Shown: positions 8,829 to 17,002, counted from the stretch's first letter. The stretch: DNA of 64,000 nucleotides from Pseudomonas asiatica (GCF_040214835.1 NZ_CP157874.1:2670001-2734000); one strand, 5' to 3'. Made by a program: numbers and translations. The notes: generated by a model from the letters alone, not told the origin.

Positions 8829-10226
8829 TCAGTGTGCGTCAGGCACGATCATCGCTGGCGGTGCCTCTTGCGCCCGACGCCGCGCCACCCAGTAGTACAG
8901 CACGCTCGGCACTACCAGGCCGATCAGCCACGAGATATCCACACCGCCCAGGTGCGCGACCAGCGGCCCTGTGTACAGTTTGGTGTCGATGAACGGCATC
9001 TGTATCAACACGCCCACGGTGTAGACGATGATTCCAGGCCAGTTCCAGCGGCCGTATCGGCCTTGCGGGTCGGCGAGGGCGGGGATGTCGTAACGCTCCT
9101 TGGTGATGAAGTAGTAGTCGACCAGGTTGACCGCGCTCCATGGCACGAAGAACGTCAGCAGGAACAGGATGAACGACTTGAACGCACTGAGAAACGAATG
9201 CTGGCCAAGCAAGGCCACCAGGGTGGCGGCGCCGACGATGCCCAGTACGAACAGCAGGCGCTGCGCACGGCTGATCGCCAGGTGGCCGCGGAAGCCGCTG
9301 ATGATGGTTGCAATGCACATGAAGCTGCCATAAGAGTTCAGCGTCGAGATGGTCACCTTGCCAAAGGCGATGCAGAAATACAGCAGCGCTGCGGTGCTAC
9401 CGGCGCCACCCAGGCCGACGATGTAGGCCACTTCGTGACCGGAGAACTGGGCACCGGCGATGGCGGCGGCGAACACCCCGAGGATCATTGATGCCTGGGC
9501 ACCGATCACCGAGCCCAGGCCTGCGGCGAGGAAGGTCCTCACTGGCGATGTACTGCTTGGCAGATAGCGTGAGTAGTCGGCCACATAGGGGCCGAAGGCG
9601 ATCTGCCAGGACGCAGCCAGTGATACGGCGAGCAGGAACGATGCCCAACTGAAGTGGCGATTGTCGAGTAACTGCCCGATGTCGGCCAGCATCATGATGC
9701 GACTGAACAGGTAGACGAAGGCAATGATGCCCAGCACGCTGGCGATTCGGCCGATCCAGTGGATCACCCGGTATCCGGCCAGGGTGGCGAGCACGATTAT
9801 GCTGGCGAATATCAGGATGCCAGTGCTGTCGCTGACGTCGAGCAATTGGCCGATCGCCTGTCCGGAGAGCACCGTGCCGGTGGCGGTGAAGCCCAGGTAC
9901 ATCAGGCATACCAGCACCATCGGTATGGCCGCGCCGTAGACCCCGAACTGCACGCGGCTGGAAATCATCTGCGGCAGCCCCAGACGAGGACCTTGAGCGG
10001 CATGAAGGGCCATGACCGCGCCGCCGATCAATTGACCGAGCAGCAGGCCGATCAGCGACCAGAACACGTCGCCACCGAGCACCACGGCCAGGGCGCCGGT
10101 CACGATTGCCGTGATCTGCAGGTTGGCTCCGAGCCACAGGGTGAACTGACTGTACACGCGTCCATGGCGTTCAGTCTCGGGTATGTAGTCGATCGAGCGC
10201 CGCTCGAGTACGGGTTTGCTGGACAT
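8829..10226 (-). CDS. NCS1-family purine/cytosine permease-like transporter
   Basis: A 465-residue inner-membrane protein with about 12 hydrophobic segments. The N-terminal stretch (I-D-Y-I-P-E-T-E-R-H-G followed by F-T-L-W-L-G-A-N) and F-G-P-Y-V-A-D-Y-S-R-Y-L-P near residues 215-227 are typical of the cytosine permease branch of NCS1 carriers. Members import nucleobases, hydantoins, thiamine or related heterocycles with Na+ or H+. It is convergent with the binding-protein/aldolase operon and may supply the same pathway; the substrate is not assignable. Confidence 0.85.
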   Translation of the reverse strand: MSSKPVLERRSIDYIPETERHGRVYSQFTLWLGANLQITAIVTGALAVVLGGDVFWSLIGLLLGQLIGGAVMALHAAQGPRLGLPQMISSRVQFGVYGAAIPMVLVCLMYLGFTATGTVLSGQAIGQLLDVSDSTGILIFASIIVLATLAGYRVIHWIGRIASVLGIIAFVYLFSRIMMLADIGQLLDNRHFSWASFLLAVSLAASWQIAFGPYVADYSRYLPSSTSPVRTFLAAGLGSVIGAQASMILGVFAAAIAGAQFSGHEVAYIVGLGGAGSTAALLYFCIAFGKVTISTLNSYGSFMCIATIISGFRGHLAISRAQRLLFVLGIVGAATLVALLGQHSFLSAFKSFILFLLTFFVPWSAVNLVDYYFITKERYDIPALADPQGRYGRWNWPGIIVYTVGVLIQMPFIDTKLYTGPLVAHLGGVDISWLIGLVVPSVLYYWVARRRAQEAPPAMIVPDAH

Positions 10227-10308
10227 TCAGTGGCTCCGCTTCATTGTTTTTGTGTAAGCGAGTCAGTCATCGGCGGGACGCAAGGCGGATGACCTCGCAT
10301 GATATGAG

Positions 10309-10322
10309 CATGTATATACAAG
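10309..10322. promoter_or_regulatory. Short AT-rich palindrome upstream of NCS1 permease (possible operator)
   Basis: CATGTATATACAAG contains the perfect palindrome TGTATATACA. It lies in the 234 bp gap between the divergent NCS1 permease and the DMT-family gene, 85 bp upstream of the permease start. The remaining intergenic sequence shows no hairpin or gene. An operator role is a guess from symmetry and position only. Confidence 0.3.
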
Positions 10323-10460
10323 TGCGGTCAAGCCATCTCTTGCGAGTGAAACAGTCGTGCTGTTGCGCAATGATGGGTTGCAACTGTGCTGGTCCCTGTC
10401 AAAGGAATCGCCTTATGCTGTAACGAAATATGTCTAGAAAGCTTGAAGAAGGATGTCGCA

Positions 10461-11345
10461 ATGCCGCTCAAGGACCTGCTCATCGCCCTGGTGGTGATTG
10501 TTGCCTGGGGAGTCAACTTCGTGGTCATCAAGGTTGGCCTCGACGGGTTGCCGCCGATGCTGCTGGGGGCATTGCGCTTCTTGCTGGTGGCGTTCCCGGC
10601 AATCCTGCTGGTCAAGCGGCCCAAGCTGCCTTGGCGCTGGCTGATCGCCTATGGTGCGACCATTTCGCTGGGCCAGTTCGCTTTTCTGTTCCAGGCCATG
10701 TACAGCGGCATGCCGCCAGGGCTGGCCTCGCTGATCCTGCAGTCGCAGGCGTTCTTCACCCTCGGCTTTGCCGCGCTGTTCCTTGGCGAGCGGTTGCGCC
10801 TGGCCAGCGTGCTGGGGCTGCTGGTGGCCGCCAGCGGCCTGGCGCTTATAGGCAGCGAAGACGACGGCCATGTACCGATGCTGGCGCTGGTGCTGACCCT
10901 GTGTGCCGGCGCCATGTGGGGCATGGGCAACATCATTACCCGGCGCTTTGGCTCGGTTGACCTGGTGGCGCTGGTGATCTGGGGCGGGTTGATTCCGCCA
11001 CTGCCGTTCCTGGCATTGTCCTGGTGGCTGGAGGGGCCGGAGCGTATTGGCCATGCCCTTGCCAATATCAGCTGGAGTTCGGTGTTGGCCCTGGCTTACC
11101 TCGCGTTTGTCGCCACCATGCTCGGCTACAGCCTGTGGAGCAAGCTGCTGTCGCGCCACCCGGCCGGCAAGGTAGCGCCGTTCTCGCTGCTGGTGCCAGT
11201 GATTGGCCTGAGTTCGTCGGCGTTGTTGCTGGGCGAGCGTTTGACCGCGACCCAGGGCTGGGGCGCATTGCTGGTGATGGCAGGGTTGCTGGTGAACGTG
11301 TTCGGCGCCCGCATTGGCCAACGGCTGCGCGCGGTCAGCGCGTAG
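10461..11345 (+). CDS. EamA/DMT-family transporter (YdeD/EamA-like exporter)
   Basis: A 294-residue protein with ten predicted transmembrane segments arranged as two EamA repeats (about residues 5-135 and 145-285). It opens with L-V-V-I-V-A-W-G-V-N-F-V-V-I-K-V, the usual first helix of the family. The closest functional model is E. coli EamA, an exporter of cysteine/O-acetylserine-type metabolites, but the substrate here is unknown. The ATG at 10461 follows GAAGAAGGA. Confidence 0.85.
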   Translation: MPLKDLLIALVVIVAWGVNFVVIKVGLDGLPPMLLGALRFLLVAFPAILLVKRPKLPWRWLIAYGATISLGQFAFLFQAMYSGMPPGLASLILQSQAFFTLGFAALFLGERLRLASVLGLLVAASGLALIGSEDDGHVPMLALVLTLCAGAMWGMGNIITRRFGSVDLVALVIWGGLIPPLPFLALSWWLEGPERIGHALANISWSSVLALAYLAFVATMLGYSLWSKLLSRHPAGKVAPFSLLVPVIGLSSSALLLGERLTATQGWGALLVMAGLLVNVFGARIGQRLRAVSA

Positions 11346-11396
11346 TTGATCCTTCAACCACTGTCCGACTGAAAATCGCAAGCCAGCGCAATCCCT

Positions 11397-11481
11397 ATGG
11401 GAGCGGGCGTGCCCGCGAACACGGGCGAAGCCCGTGCCAACCACCGCGGTGCCTGCTTCGCGGGCACGCCCGCTCCCACAA
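11397..11481. repeat. REP element pair
   Basis: GGGAGCGGGCGTGCCCGCGA and its inverted partner enclose a short internal stem, ACGGGCGAAGCCCGT. It lies between the DMT transporter and the YbjQ-type gene. Confidence 0.85.
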
Positions 11482-11564
11482 TGACTGCAATGACTGCATA
11501 TCTGCGAGTGGATTTGCGCTCTGTTAGAATCGGCCTCTTTTGCCAGGCCAATGGAGTGCACCCC

Positions 11565-11885
11565 ATGATCATTTCCACCACCAGCCAGCTCGAAGGCCGC
11601 CCGATTGCCGAATACCTGGGCGTGGTCAGCTCCGAATCGGTGCAGGGCATCAACTTCGTGCGCGATTTCTTTGCACGTTTTCGCGACTTCTTCGGCGGCC
11701 GTTCGCAAACCCTGGAAAGCGCACTGCGCGAAGCCCGGGAACAGGCCACCGAAGAACTGAAGGCGCGGGCACGCCAGTTGCAAGCCGATGCGGTAGTGGG
11801 GGTGGATTTCGAGATCAGCATGCCGTCGGTACAGGGCGGCATGGTCGTGGTATTTGCTACCGGCACAGCGGTGCGCCTGAAGTAG
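11565..11885 (+). CDS. YbjQ/UPF0145 family protein (heavy-metal-binding-domain-like)
   Basis: A 106-residue cytosolic protein. It starts M-I-I-S-T-T, has G-V-V-S-S-E-S-V-x-G-I-N at about residues 19-30 and ends with A-D-A-V-V-G-V-D-F-E...V-V-F-A-T-G-T-A-V, the hallmark order of the YbjQ family. Members form pentamers and have no established function. The ATG at 11565 is preceded by GGAG about 9 nt upstream. It is apparently monocistronic. Confidence 0.9.
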   Translation: MIISTTSQLEGRPIAEYLGVVSSESVQGINFVRDFFARFRDFFGGRSQTLESALREAREQATEELKARARQLQADAVVGVDFEISMPSVQGGMVVVFATGTAVRLK

Positions 11886-12023
11886 AGCGTCTGCCGCTGG
11901 TCGGGTCCAGGGCTTAGGTCCGGGCGGTCCGCAAATGACCAGCTAGTCTCACCTTCACAGGTCGCGTTTGGTGGAGCAACTGTTCTGGTTGCCGGCGCGT
12001 CCGCCACTGGAGGGAGACAGGGC

Positions 12024-12212
12024 ATGAGCGAATCCTTTTTCGAAGACCTGAACGACGCGTTCCCCATCAACAGCCAGGTGCGTTGCGGCCAGGCGGCATT
12101 CCGCCTGGGCTTCGCCCACATGACGCTGGATGATTCCGAACAGCTCCAGCCTGCACACCTGCAGCGCAGCAAAAAAGGCCGCTTCATGCCGCGGGTTCCG
12201 CTGAAGAAGTGA
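12024..12212 (+). CDS. Small conserved hypothetical protein
   Basis: A 62-residue basic protein I do not recognise by family. Support comes from a strong GGAGGGAGACAGGGC ribosome-binding region before the ATG, GC-biased codon third positions and an intrinsic terminator 15 bp after the stop. The C-terminus is rich in Lys/Arg (R-S-K-K-G-R-F-M-P-R), suggesting nucleic-acid or ribosome contact, but this is speculative. No signal peptide or membrane segment is visible. Confidence 0.6.
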   Translation: MSESFFEDLNDAFPINSQVRCGQAAFRLGFAHMTLDDSEQLQPAHLQRSKKGRFMPRVPLKK

Positions 12213-12226
12213 TCCCGCTCCAGCAC

Positions 12227-12253
12227 AACCCCGCCGAATGGCGGGGTTTTTAT
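12227..12253 (+). terminator. Intrinsic terminator
   Basis: AACCCCGCC (12227-12235), loop GAAT, then GGCGGGGTT and a T-run. A nine-base-pair GC-rich stem with a T-tract is a canonical Rho-independent terminator for the small gene ending at 12212. Confidence 0.9.
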
Positions 12254-12352
12254 TGCCATTTCTTGATCCGCCTCATGGCATTGCCGGGTAGCGCTCGCAG
12301 GATGGCCGAGGCTGTGGTTTTCTTGCGCGGCATTCCAGCAACGGAGGATTGA

Positions 12353-12664
12353 ATGCTCATGCGAGTCAGGGAAGAGACCTATTGGCAATGGGCCGACGCC
12401 CAGCTGCACAGCCGCTGCCACGACGAAGCACTCAGTGACGGCACCACGCTGGACGTGCAGGTGCGCTTGTCGCGCCTGGGGGCGACCCAGCTGTTCCTGG
12501 GGCTGTATGCCGGGGATGGGCGAGCATTGCTGGAGGAGTATTACCCCGCACGGCCAGGCGAGACCATGACCCGCGCCCTGGTATGGGGTGTCGACCGTGC
12601 CCGGGCGATGGCAACCGGCGCCTTGCCGCTGCCAGCGCCCCGCAGCCAGCGGCGCCAGGCATGA
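12353..12664 (+). CDS. Conserved hypothetical protein
   Basis: A 103-residue protein with no recognised domain. It begins with a short R-x-E-E-T-Y-W-Q-W-A-D-A segment, contains an apparent beta-rich middle and ends in a Pro/Arg-rich tail. ACGGAGGATTGA is a good ribosome-binding site directly upstream. A hairpin shared with the convergent gene overlaps its stop codon region. Confidence 0.6.
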   Translation: MLMRVREETYWQWADAQLHSRCHDEALSDGTTLDVQVRLSRLGATQLFLGLYAGDGRALLEEYYPARPGETMTRALVWGVDRARAMATGALPLPAPRSQRRQA

Positions 12665-12691
12665 AAAAGCCCGGCCTATGCGGGCCGGGCT
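12664..12691. terminator. Bidirectional terminator between convergent small genes
   Basis: AGCCCGGCC (12668-12676) pairs with GGCCGGGCT (12683-12691) across a 6 bp loop. The plus-strand A-run at 12664-12668 becomes a T-run on the minus strand, so it should terminate the 12711-13043 gene and may also stop the plus-strand gene. Confidence 0.8.
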
Positions 12692-12710
12692 CAGGTAAGG
12701 GTGGGAACCC

Positions 12711-13043
12711 TCAGTTGAGCGGTTCGATCACCTTGACTGCCTGCTGCTCACGGGCAGCGGGCCATTCTTGTTGCAGGGTCTGCAGGACGCGGCCAACGAA
12801 CTCGGTGTCGGCGGCGGCCTTCTTGCCGACGTAGCCTTGGCCACGGCGGTAGACCTTGAAGCGGGCACGCATGCTGGGCAGGTGCTCTTCGAATTCATCT
12901 TCGACGGTGTTCGGTGGCAGGCGGTCGAGGCGCACTTCACCGGTCTGGCTGACCCACAGCAGATGGTCGTCAAGGCTGTCCTTGCGTACGGCGAACAGCT
13001 GAGCCAATTGGTCGATAGTCGGATTGTTGTTCAAGTTCATCAT
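12711..13043 (-). CDS. Conserved hypothetical protein (Pseudomonas-type)
   Basis: A 110-residue soluble protein. The N-terminus (P-T-I-D-Q-L-A-Q-L-F-A) looks like a short helix, followed by D-D-H-L-L-W-V-S-Q-T-G-E-V-R-L-D-R-L-P, a likely beta-hairpin, and a helical C-terminus. I do not recognise the family. Two adjacent ATGs (13043 and 13040) follow GGGGGCTTT; either could be used. The upstream 300 bp contain no gene but do contain hairpins and a candidate promoter, suggesting a long 5' leader. Confidence 0.65.
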   Translation of the reverse strand: MMNLNNNPTIDQLAQLFAVRKDSLDDHLLWVSQTGEVRLDRLPPNTVEDEFEEHLPSMRARFKVYRRGQGYVGKKAAADTEFVGRVLQTLQQEWPAAREQQAVKVIEPLN

Positions 13044-13055
13044 AAAGCCCCCATT

Positions 13056-13344
13056 ACCCATTCGTAGGTGATTTTTCACAGTTGGCGCTACCACGGTGTA
13101 GCGCACTACCAAGGCTGCTACAGCAGCATCGCAACAGGGGCTTTCTCACGCTGCCTTTTGGACAGTTTCCCTCTCCACGGACGGCCTGCGTTACCGCGCA
13201 GGCCGTCTGGAACACCCTTGCCACCGCTCCCGATCAGGGAGACGGCTTCATCATGCCCAAGGGCGATGAACGGCGTCAACCATTTTGTAGTGAATATTTT
13301 TGGTCACTACATTGTGTCGTTTTGTTCGACAATCGCTGCCCGCA
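13056..13344 (-). promoter_or_regulatory. Structured intergenic leader region
   Basis: No convincing gene lies here. Three structures are visible: GACGGCCTGCG (13180-13190) pairing perfectly with CGCAGGCCGTC (13197-13207); GCGCTAC/GTAGCGC near 13086-13104; and GTAGTGA...TCACTAC (13287-13310). On the minus strand a sigma70-like TTGACG (13279-13274) and CATGAT (13255-13250) are 18 bp apart, which would give a leader of about 200 nt for the 13043 gene. Neither large hairpin has a T-run. An unannotated small RNA is an alternative. Confidence 0.35.
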
Positions 13345-14487
13345 CTACAGCCCGGACAGAATGTCGAAGGCCGCGCGCACCCGGGCTTCGTTCGGGTAAT
13401 TTCGGTTGGCCAGCAACACCACGGCCAGCTGTTCGGCGGGCACGAACGCGGCGTAGGCGCCGAAACCATTGGTCGAGCCGGTCTTGTTGTACCAGGCTGC
13501 CGGCAGCGGCGGCAGGGCTGGATGCAAGCGCGTGGTTGCCTGGGGTTCACGGATAAGCTGCGGGCCGTTGCCATCGACCAGTGTGCCCAGCGTGACCGGG
13601 TAGGGGTAACGCTCCCAGCCCAGGCCCTGGGTCATGGCGCCGACCTGGAAGTAGCCCCGCTGGGTGATGGCCGTGGCTTGCGCAAGCGCCGGCGGCAGCC
13701 CCTCCGGCTGCATGTGCAGGCGCACATAGCGCAGCAGGTCGCTGGCGCTGGTCTTGATGCCGTAGGCTTCGTCGGCGTAGGGGCCGGGGCCGACACGCAC
13801 CGGTTTGTCGGCACTGTCGTAGCCCTGGGCATACAACCCCTGGGCGCTGGCCGGGACCTGCAGATAGGTGTTTTCCAGGCCCATCTGTTTCAGCAGGCCC
13901 TCGCTCATCAGCGTGGAAAACGGCTGATGCTGCGCGCGGGCGGCCAGGTCACCGAACAGGCCCAGGCTGGGGTTCGAGTAGCAGCGCTGGGTGCCAGGTT
14001 TGGCGCGGGGTTGCCAGTGACGGAAGAAATCGACCACCTGCTGCGGCGTCTGCACCTCATCCGGGAACTGCAACGGCAGGCAGTCGGCACTGTAGGCGCC
14101 CAGCTCCAGCACGCTTGCGTCGCCGATGGGTGCGCCGGCGAGGGCCGGGTGGTAGCGCTTGGCCGGGGCATCGAGGTCCAGCTTGCCTTCGGCACTGGCC
14201 AGTGCGGCCAAAGTGGCGGTGTAGGTCTTGCTCAGCGAGCCGATCTCGAACAGCGTGTCGCGGCTGACCGGCACATTGTCTGCCTTGCTGGCCACGCCAT
14301 AGCTGAAGTAGTGCGCGTGGTTGCGAGCATAGATGGCCACGGCCATGCCGGTGATGCCTTGCTCCTGCATCAGCGGGCGGATGATCTGGTCGACCTTGGC
14401 CTGCAACTGGTCGTCGGCCTGGGCGGCACTGTAGCCCAGGGTGAGAGTGATGGCGGCTGCAAGTGCAGCCAGGCGGGAGAGGGGCAT
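13345..14487 (-). CDS. ampC: Class C beta-lactamase
   Basis: A 380-residue serine beta-lactamase with a signal peptide (cleavage likely after A-Q-A near residue 24). The active-site motifs are all present and in order: S-L-S-K at 84-87 with nucleophile Ser84, Y-S-N at 170-172 and K-T-G at 335-337. It acts in the periplasm on cephalosporins and other beta-lactams. The ATG at 14487 is preceded by AGGA. No ampR-type LysR gene is adjacent, so the usual divergent ampR control is absent at this locus. Confidence 0.95.
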   Translation of the reverse strand: MPLSRLAALAAAITLTLGYSAAQADDQLQAKVDQIIRPLMQEQGITGMAVAIYARNHAHYFSYGVASKADNVPVSRDTLFEIGSLSKTYTATLAALASAEGKLDLDAPAKRYHPALAGAPIGDASVLELGAYSADCLPLQFPDEVQTPQQVVDFFRHWQPRAKPGTQRCYSNPSLGLFGDLAARAQHQPFSTLMSEGLLKQMGLENTYLQVPASAQGLYAQGYDSADKPVRVGPGPYADEAYGIKTSASDLLRYVRLHMQPEGLPPALAQATAITQRGYFQVGAMTQGLGWERYPYPVTLGTLVDGNGPQLIREPQATTRLHPALPPLPAAWYNKTGSTNGFGAYAAFVPAEQLAVVLLANRNYPNEARVRAAFDILSGL

Positions 14488-14606
14488 GAGCGGGTCCTGT
14501 GCTGGAGCGTGTCCGTTGAGCGACACCGGTGGGGGTTCCGGCGTTAGCGGCGAAAAACCGAAGACCTTATCGTCTGCCCTTGCACAATGACAAGACGGAA
14601 ACTGTG

Positions 14607-15599
14607 ATGAAGTATTTGCGCATGTTATTCGACAATTTCACCCTGGCCTTGCTCGGGGTGGTACTGATTGCCACCGTGCTGCCTTGCTCGGGCGACGGCG
14701 CGGTGTATTTTGGTTGGCTGACCAACCTGGCCATCGGCCTGCTGTTCTTCCTGCATGGCGCCAAGCTGTCGCGCGAGGCGATCATCGCCGGTGCCGGGCA
14801 CTGGCGCCTGCACTTGCTGGTGTTCTCCTGCACCTTCGTGCTGTTCCCGTTGCTGGGCCTGGCGTTCAAGCCACTGTTCGTGCCGCTGGTGGGCAACGAG
14901 CTGTACCTGGGCGTGCTCTACCTGTGTGCCTTGCCGGCCACCGTGCAGTCGGCCATCGCCTTCACCTCGCTGGCGCGTGGCAACGTGCCGGCGGCCATTT
15001 GCAGCGCGGCGGCATCCAGCCTGCTGGGTATCTTCCTCACGCCGTTGCTGGTGATGATGTTGCTGGGGGCCAGCGGCGATACCGGTTCCGGCCTGGATGC
15101 GGTGCTGAAGATCACCCTGCAGCTGCTGGTGCCGTTCGTGGCCGGGCAGGTCGCCCGGCGCTGGATCGGTGCGTGGGTCAAGCGCAATGCGCGCTGGCTC
15201 AAGGTGGTGGACCAGGGCTCGATCCTGCTGGTGGTCTACACCGCGTTCAGCGAGGCGGTGGTCACCGGGCTGTGGCACACGGTATCGCCGCAGCACCTGG
15301 CCGGGTTGTTTGCCGTGTGCGGGATTTTGCTGGCAGTGGTGCTGTACGGTACCCGGCTGCTCGGCAAGCTGCTGGGCTTTGACCTGGAGGACCGCATTAC
15401 CATCCTGTTCGCCGGTTCGAAGAAGAGCCTGGCTACCGGGGTGCCAATGGCGCAGGTGTTGTTCGTCGGCAGTGGCATTGGCGCGATGATCCTGCCGCTG
15501 ATGCTGTTCCACCAGATCCAGCTGATGGTCTGTGCGGTGCTGGCGCAGCGTTATGCCAGCCGTGAGCAGGTGGCTGAAGAAGCTTCTGCGGCGTCCTGA
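14607..15599 (+). CDS. Bile acid:sodium symporter (BASS) family transporter
   Basis: A 330-residue membrane protein with nine to ten hydrophobic segments. G-L-L-F-F-L-H-G-A-K-L-S-R near residues 43-55 and the C-terminal A-G-S-K-K-S-L-A-T-G-V-P stretch match the YfeH/SLC10A7-like branch. Members move organic anions or keto acids with Na+; the substrate is unknown. The start at 14607 (M-K-Y-L-R) follows CGGAAACTGTG and gives the usual length of about 330. Confidence 0.85.
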   Translation: MKYLRMLFDNFTLALLGVVLIATVLPCSGDGAVYFGWLTNLAIGLLFFLHGAKLSREAIIAGAGHWRLHLLVFSCTFVLFPLLGLAFKPLFVPLVGNELYLGVLYLCALPATVQSAIAFTSLARGNVPAAICSAAASSLLGIFLTPLLVMMLLGASGDTGSGLDAVLKITLQLLVPFVAGQVARRWIGAWVKRNARWLKVVDQGSILLVVYTAFSEAVVTGLWHTVSPQHLAGLFAVCGILLAVVLYGTRLLGKLLGFDLEDRITILFAGSKKSLATGVPMAQVLFVGSGIGAMILPLMLFHQIQLMVCAVLAQRYASREQVAEEASAAS

Positions 15600-15631
15600 C
15601 ACCTGGTTTGGCCACTGATGCGGTCGCCATG

Positions 15632-15744
15632 CAGGAGCGGCCTTGTGTCGCGAAAGGGCTGCGCAGCAGCCCCTCGATTTCAGCTTGAAGCAGATATTGC
15701 CGGGGCCGCTTTGCAGCCCTTTCGCGACACAAGGCCGCTCCTAC
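15632..15744. repeat. REP element pair (GCGGCCTTGTGTCGCG subtype)
   Basis: GCAGGAGCGGCCTTGTGTCG followed by CGAAAGGGCTGC at the left, with the inverted complement at 15713-15744. The interior of about 50 bp is not repetitive. It lies between the convergent BASS transporter and the DUF4157-type gene. Confidence 0.85.
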
Positions 15745-15769
15745 ACGGCGACCGCGCAATCACCAGGAA

Positions 15770-16363
15770 TTATCTGGCCTGCCCTGAACCACGCTCGCGC
15801 AGCGCCTTGCTTACCTCGCCCTCGATCTTGTAGGCCGGCGCTTCCAGGTCGTCGTAGTTGCGCGTGTAGCGCCGGGCGAACTCTTCCACACCCAGCTGCT
15901 GATACTGCTGCACATGCTTGAGCTCGTGTGCCCACAACGCCACGTTGTCCTCGGCATCGGCGGGGCGGCGGAAGATGATCGTGTCGATCAGCGTCACGGC
16001 GTTAACGTCGGGGTTCTGCAGCAGCGCATTGGCTGCGCTCATCTGCTGTTCGTCACCCACCCGGAAGCGCGCCGCGTCCAGCACGGCAAAGTCGTACCAG
16101 GGTTCGAGTTGCGCACGGATATGCAACGGGATCGGCTCGACGCCGCTGGCGGTGGCTTCGTCGCGGGCCTGCTGCAGGGCGTAGGTCAGGCTGGACGAAG
16201 CCAGCACTTCCACGTCCTTGAAAATCTGCCCGGCCTGGCCGGGGTCGATGGGCGCACAGAAACACCCCATCAGGCACACCTGGTACTGCCCTGGCGGGCA
16301 GGCCTGTTCGGCCAGTGCAGGCAGGCTCAGCAGTAGCCCCAGCAGTAGACTAATCCGCTTCAT
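15770..16363 (-). CDS. DUF4157-like secreted protein with HExxH motif
   Basis: A 197-residue protein with a signal peptide (L-L-L-G-L-L-L-S-L-P-A-L-A, cleavage near residue 19). A Cys-rich N-terminal patch (C-P-P-G...C-L-M-G-C-F-C) follows. The sequence A-H-E-L-K-H-V-Q-Q-Y at residues 145-154 is an HExxH metal-site motif typical of the DUF4157/eCIS-core domain, seen with phage-tail-like injection systems and elsewhere. Whether it is an active protease is unknown. Its ATG overlaps the upstream TetR gene by 14 bp, so the two are probably co-transcribed. Confidence 0.75.
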   Translation of the reverse strand: MKRISLLLGLLLSLPALAEQACPPGQYQVCLMGCFCAPIDPGQAGQIFKDVEVLASSSLTYALQQARDEATASGVEPIPLHIRAQLEPWYDFAVLDAARFRVGDEQQMSAANALLQNPDVNAVTLIDTIIFRRPADAEDNVALWAHELKHVQQYQQLGVEEFARRYTRNYDDLEAPAYKIEGEVSKALRERGSGQAR

Positions 16364-16913
16364 GCAGGGCCTTCTCGACAAAGTTGCGGCTGGCGTCCAG
16401 TACCTGCGACTGCACGCTTTCAGTGGCCAGCATGCGCCCGACCAGCAAGGCACCGACGCACTGGCTGATCAGCACCCAGGCCAACTCGTCGTCCTCCAGG
16501 GTCGCGCTCCAGGCCTGGTGCAGCTCCACCAGCCAATGCTCGGCCACGGCGCGCACGGGTGTTTCGGCCCGGGCAATCTCCACCCCCAATGGCGGCAGCG
16601 GGCAGCCACCTTCGGCGTTGTGCAGGTGGGCCAGGCTCAGGTACTGCTGCAGGCATCGGCCCAGGCGTTCGCGGCTGGCGCCCTGGTTGGCCAGGCGCGC
16701 CAGAGGGCTGTTGCACAGTTCCTGGCGCACTACCTCGGTGAACAGGTCGTCCTTGGACGGGAAGTGGTTGTAGAAGGCGCCGCCGGTCAGGCCGATCGCC
16801 TTCATCAGCCCGGCCACGCCGGTGCTGGAAAAGCCCCCGCGTTTGGCCAGCGCGCCGCTGCTGGCCAGCAGCCGCTCGCGGGTTTGCTGCTTGTGTTCGT
16901 TGGTGTAGCGCAT
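16350..16913 (-). CDS. TetR-family transcriptional regulator
   Basis: A 187-residue repressor with an N-terminal helix-turn-helix (R-E-R-L-L-A-S-S-G-A-L...G-V-A-G-L-M-K-A-I-G-L-T-G-G-A-F-Y-N-H-F at about residues 12-50). The C-terminal ligand domain resembles the TetR_C branch seen beside short-chain dehydrogenases. It is divergent from an SDR gene across an intergenic region containing a 15 bp palindrome. It probably represses itself and the SDR/DsbA-like operon. Confidence 0.87.
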   Translation of the reverse strand: MRYTNEHKQQTRERLLASSGALAKRGGFSSTGVAGLMKAIGLTGGAFYNHFPSKDDLFTEVVRQELCNSPLARLANQGASRERLGRCLQQYLSLAHLHNAEGGCPLPPLGVEIARAETPVRAVAEHWLVELHQAWSATLEDDELAWVLISQCVGALLVGRMLATESVQSQVLDASRNFVEKALHEAD

Positions 16914-16965
16914 TCAGTTGCCTCTGCAGGCGGGCTTGACGGTGGCGGCGATCATAACATAGCGT

Positions 16966-16980
16966 TCGTTTACTAAACGA
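16966..16980. promoter_or_regulatory. 15 bp perfect palindrome, probable TetR operator
   Basis: TCGTTTACTAAACGA is a perfect palindrome around a central C, lying between the divergent TetR gene (start 16913) and SDR gene (start 17003). Its length and symmetry fit a TetR-type operator, and its position 23 bp upstream of the SDR start could block that promoter. Confidence 0.65.
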
Positions 16981-17002
16981 TCATTCACCAATGGAGGCAG
17001 GC

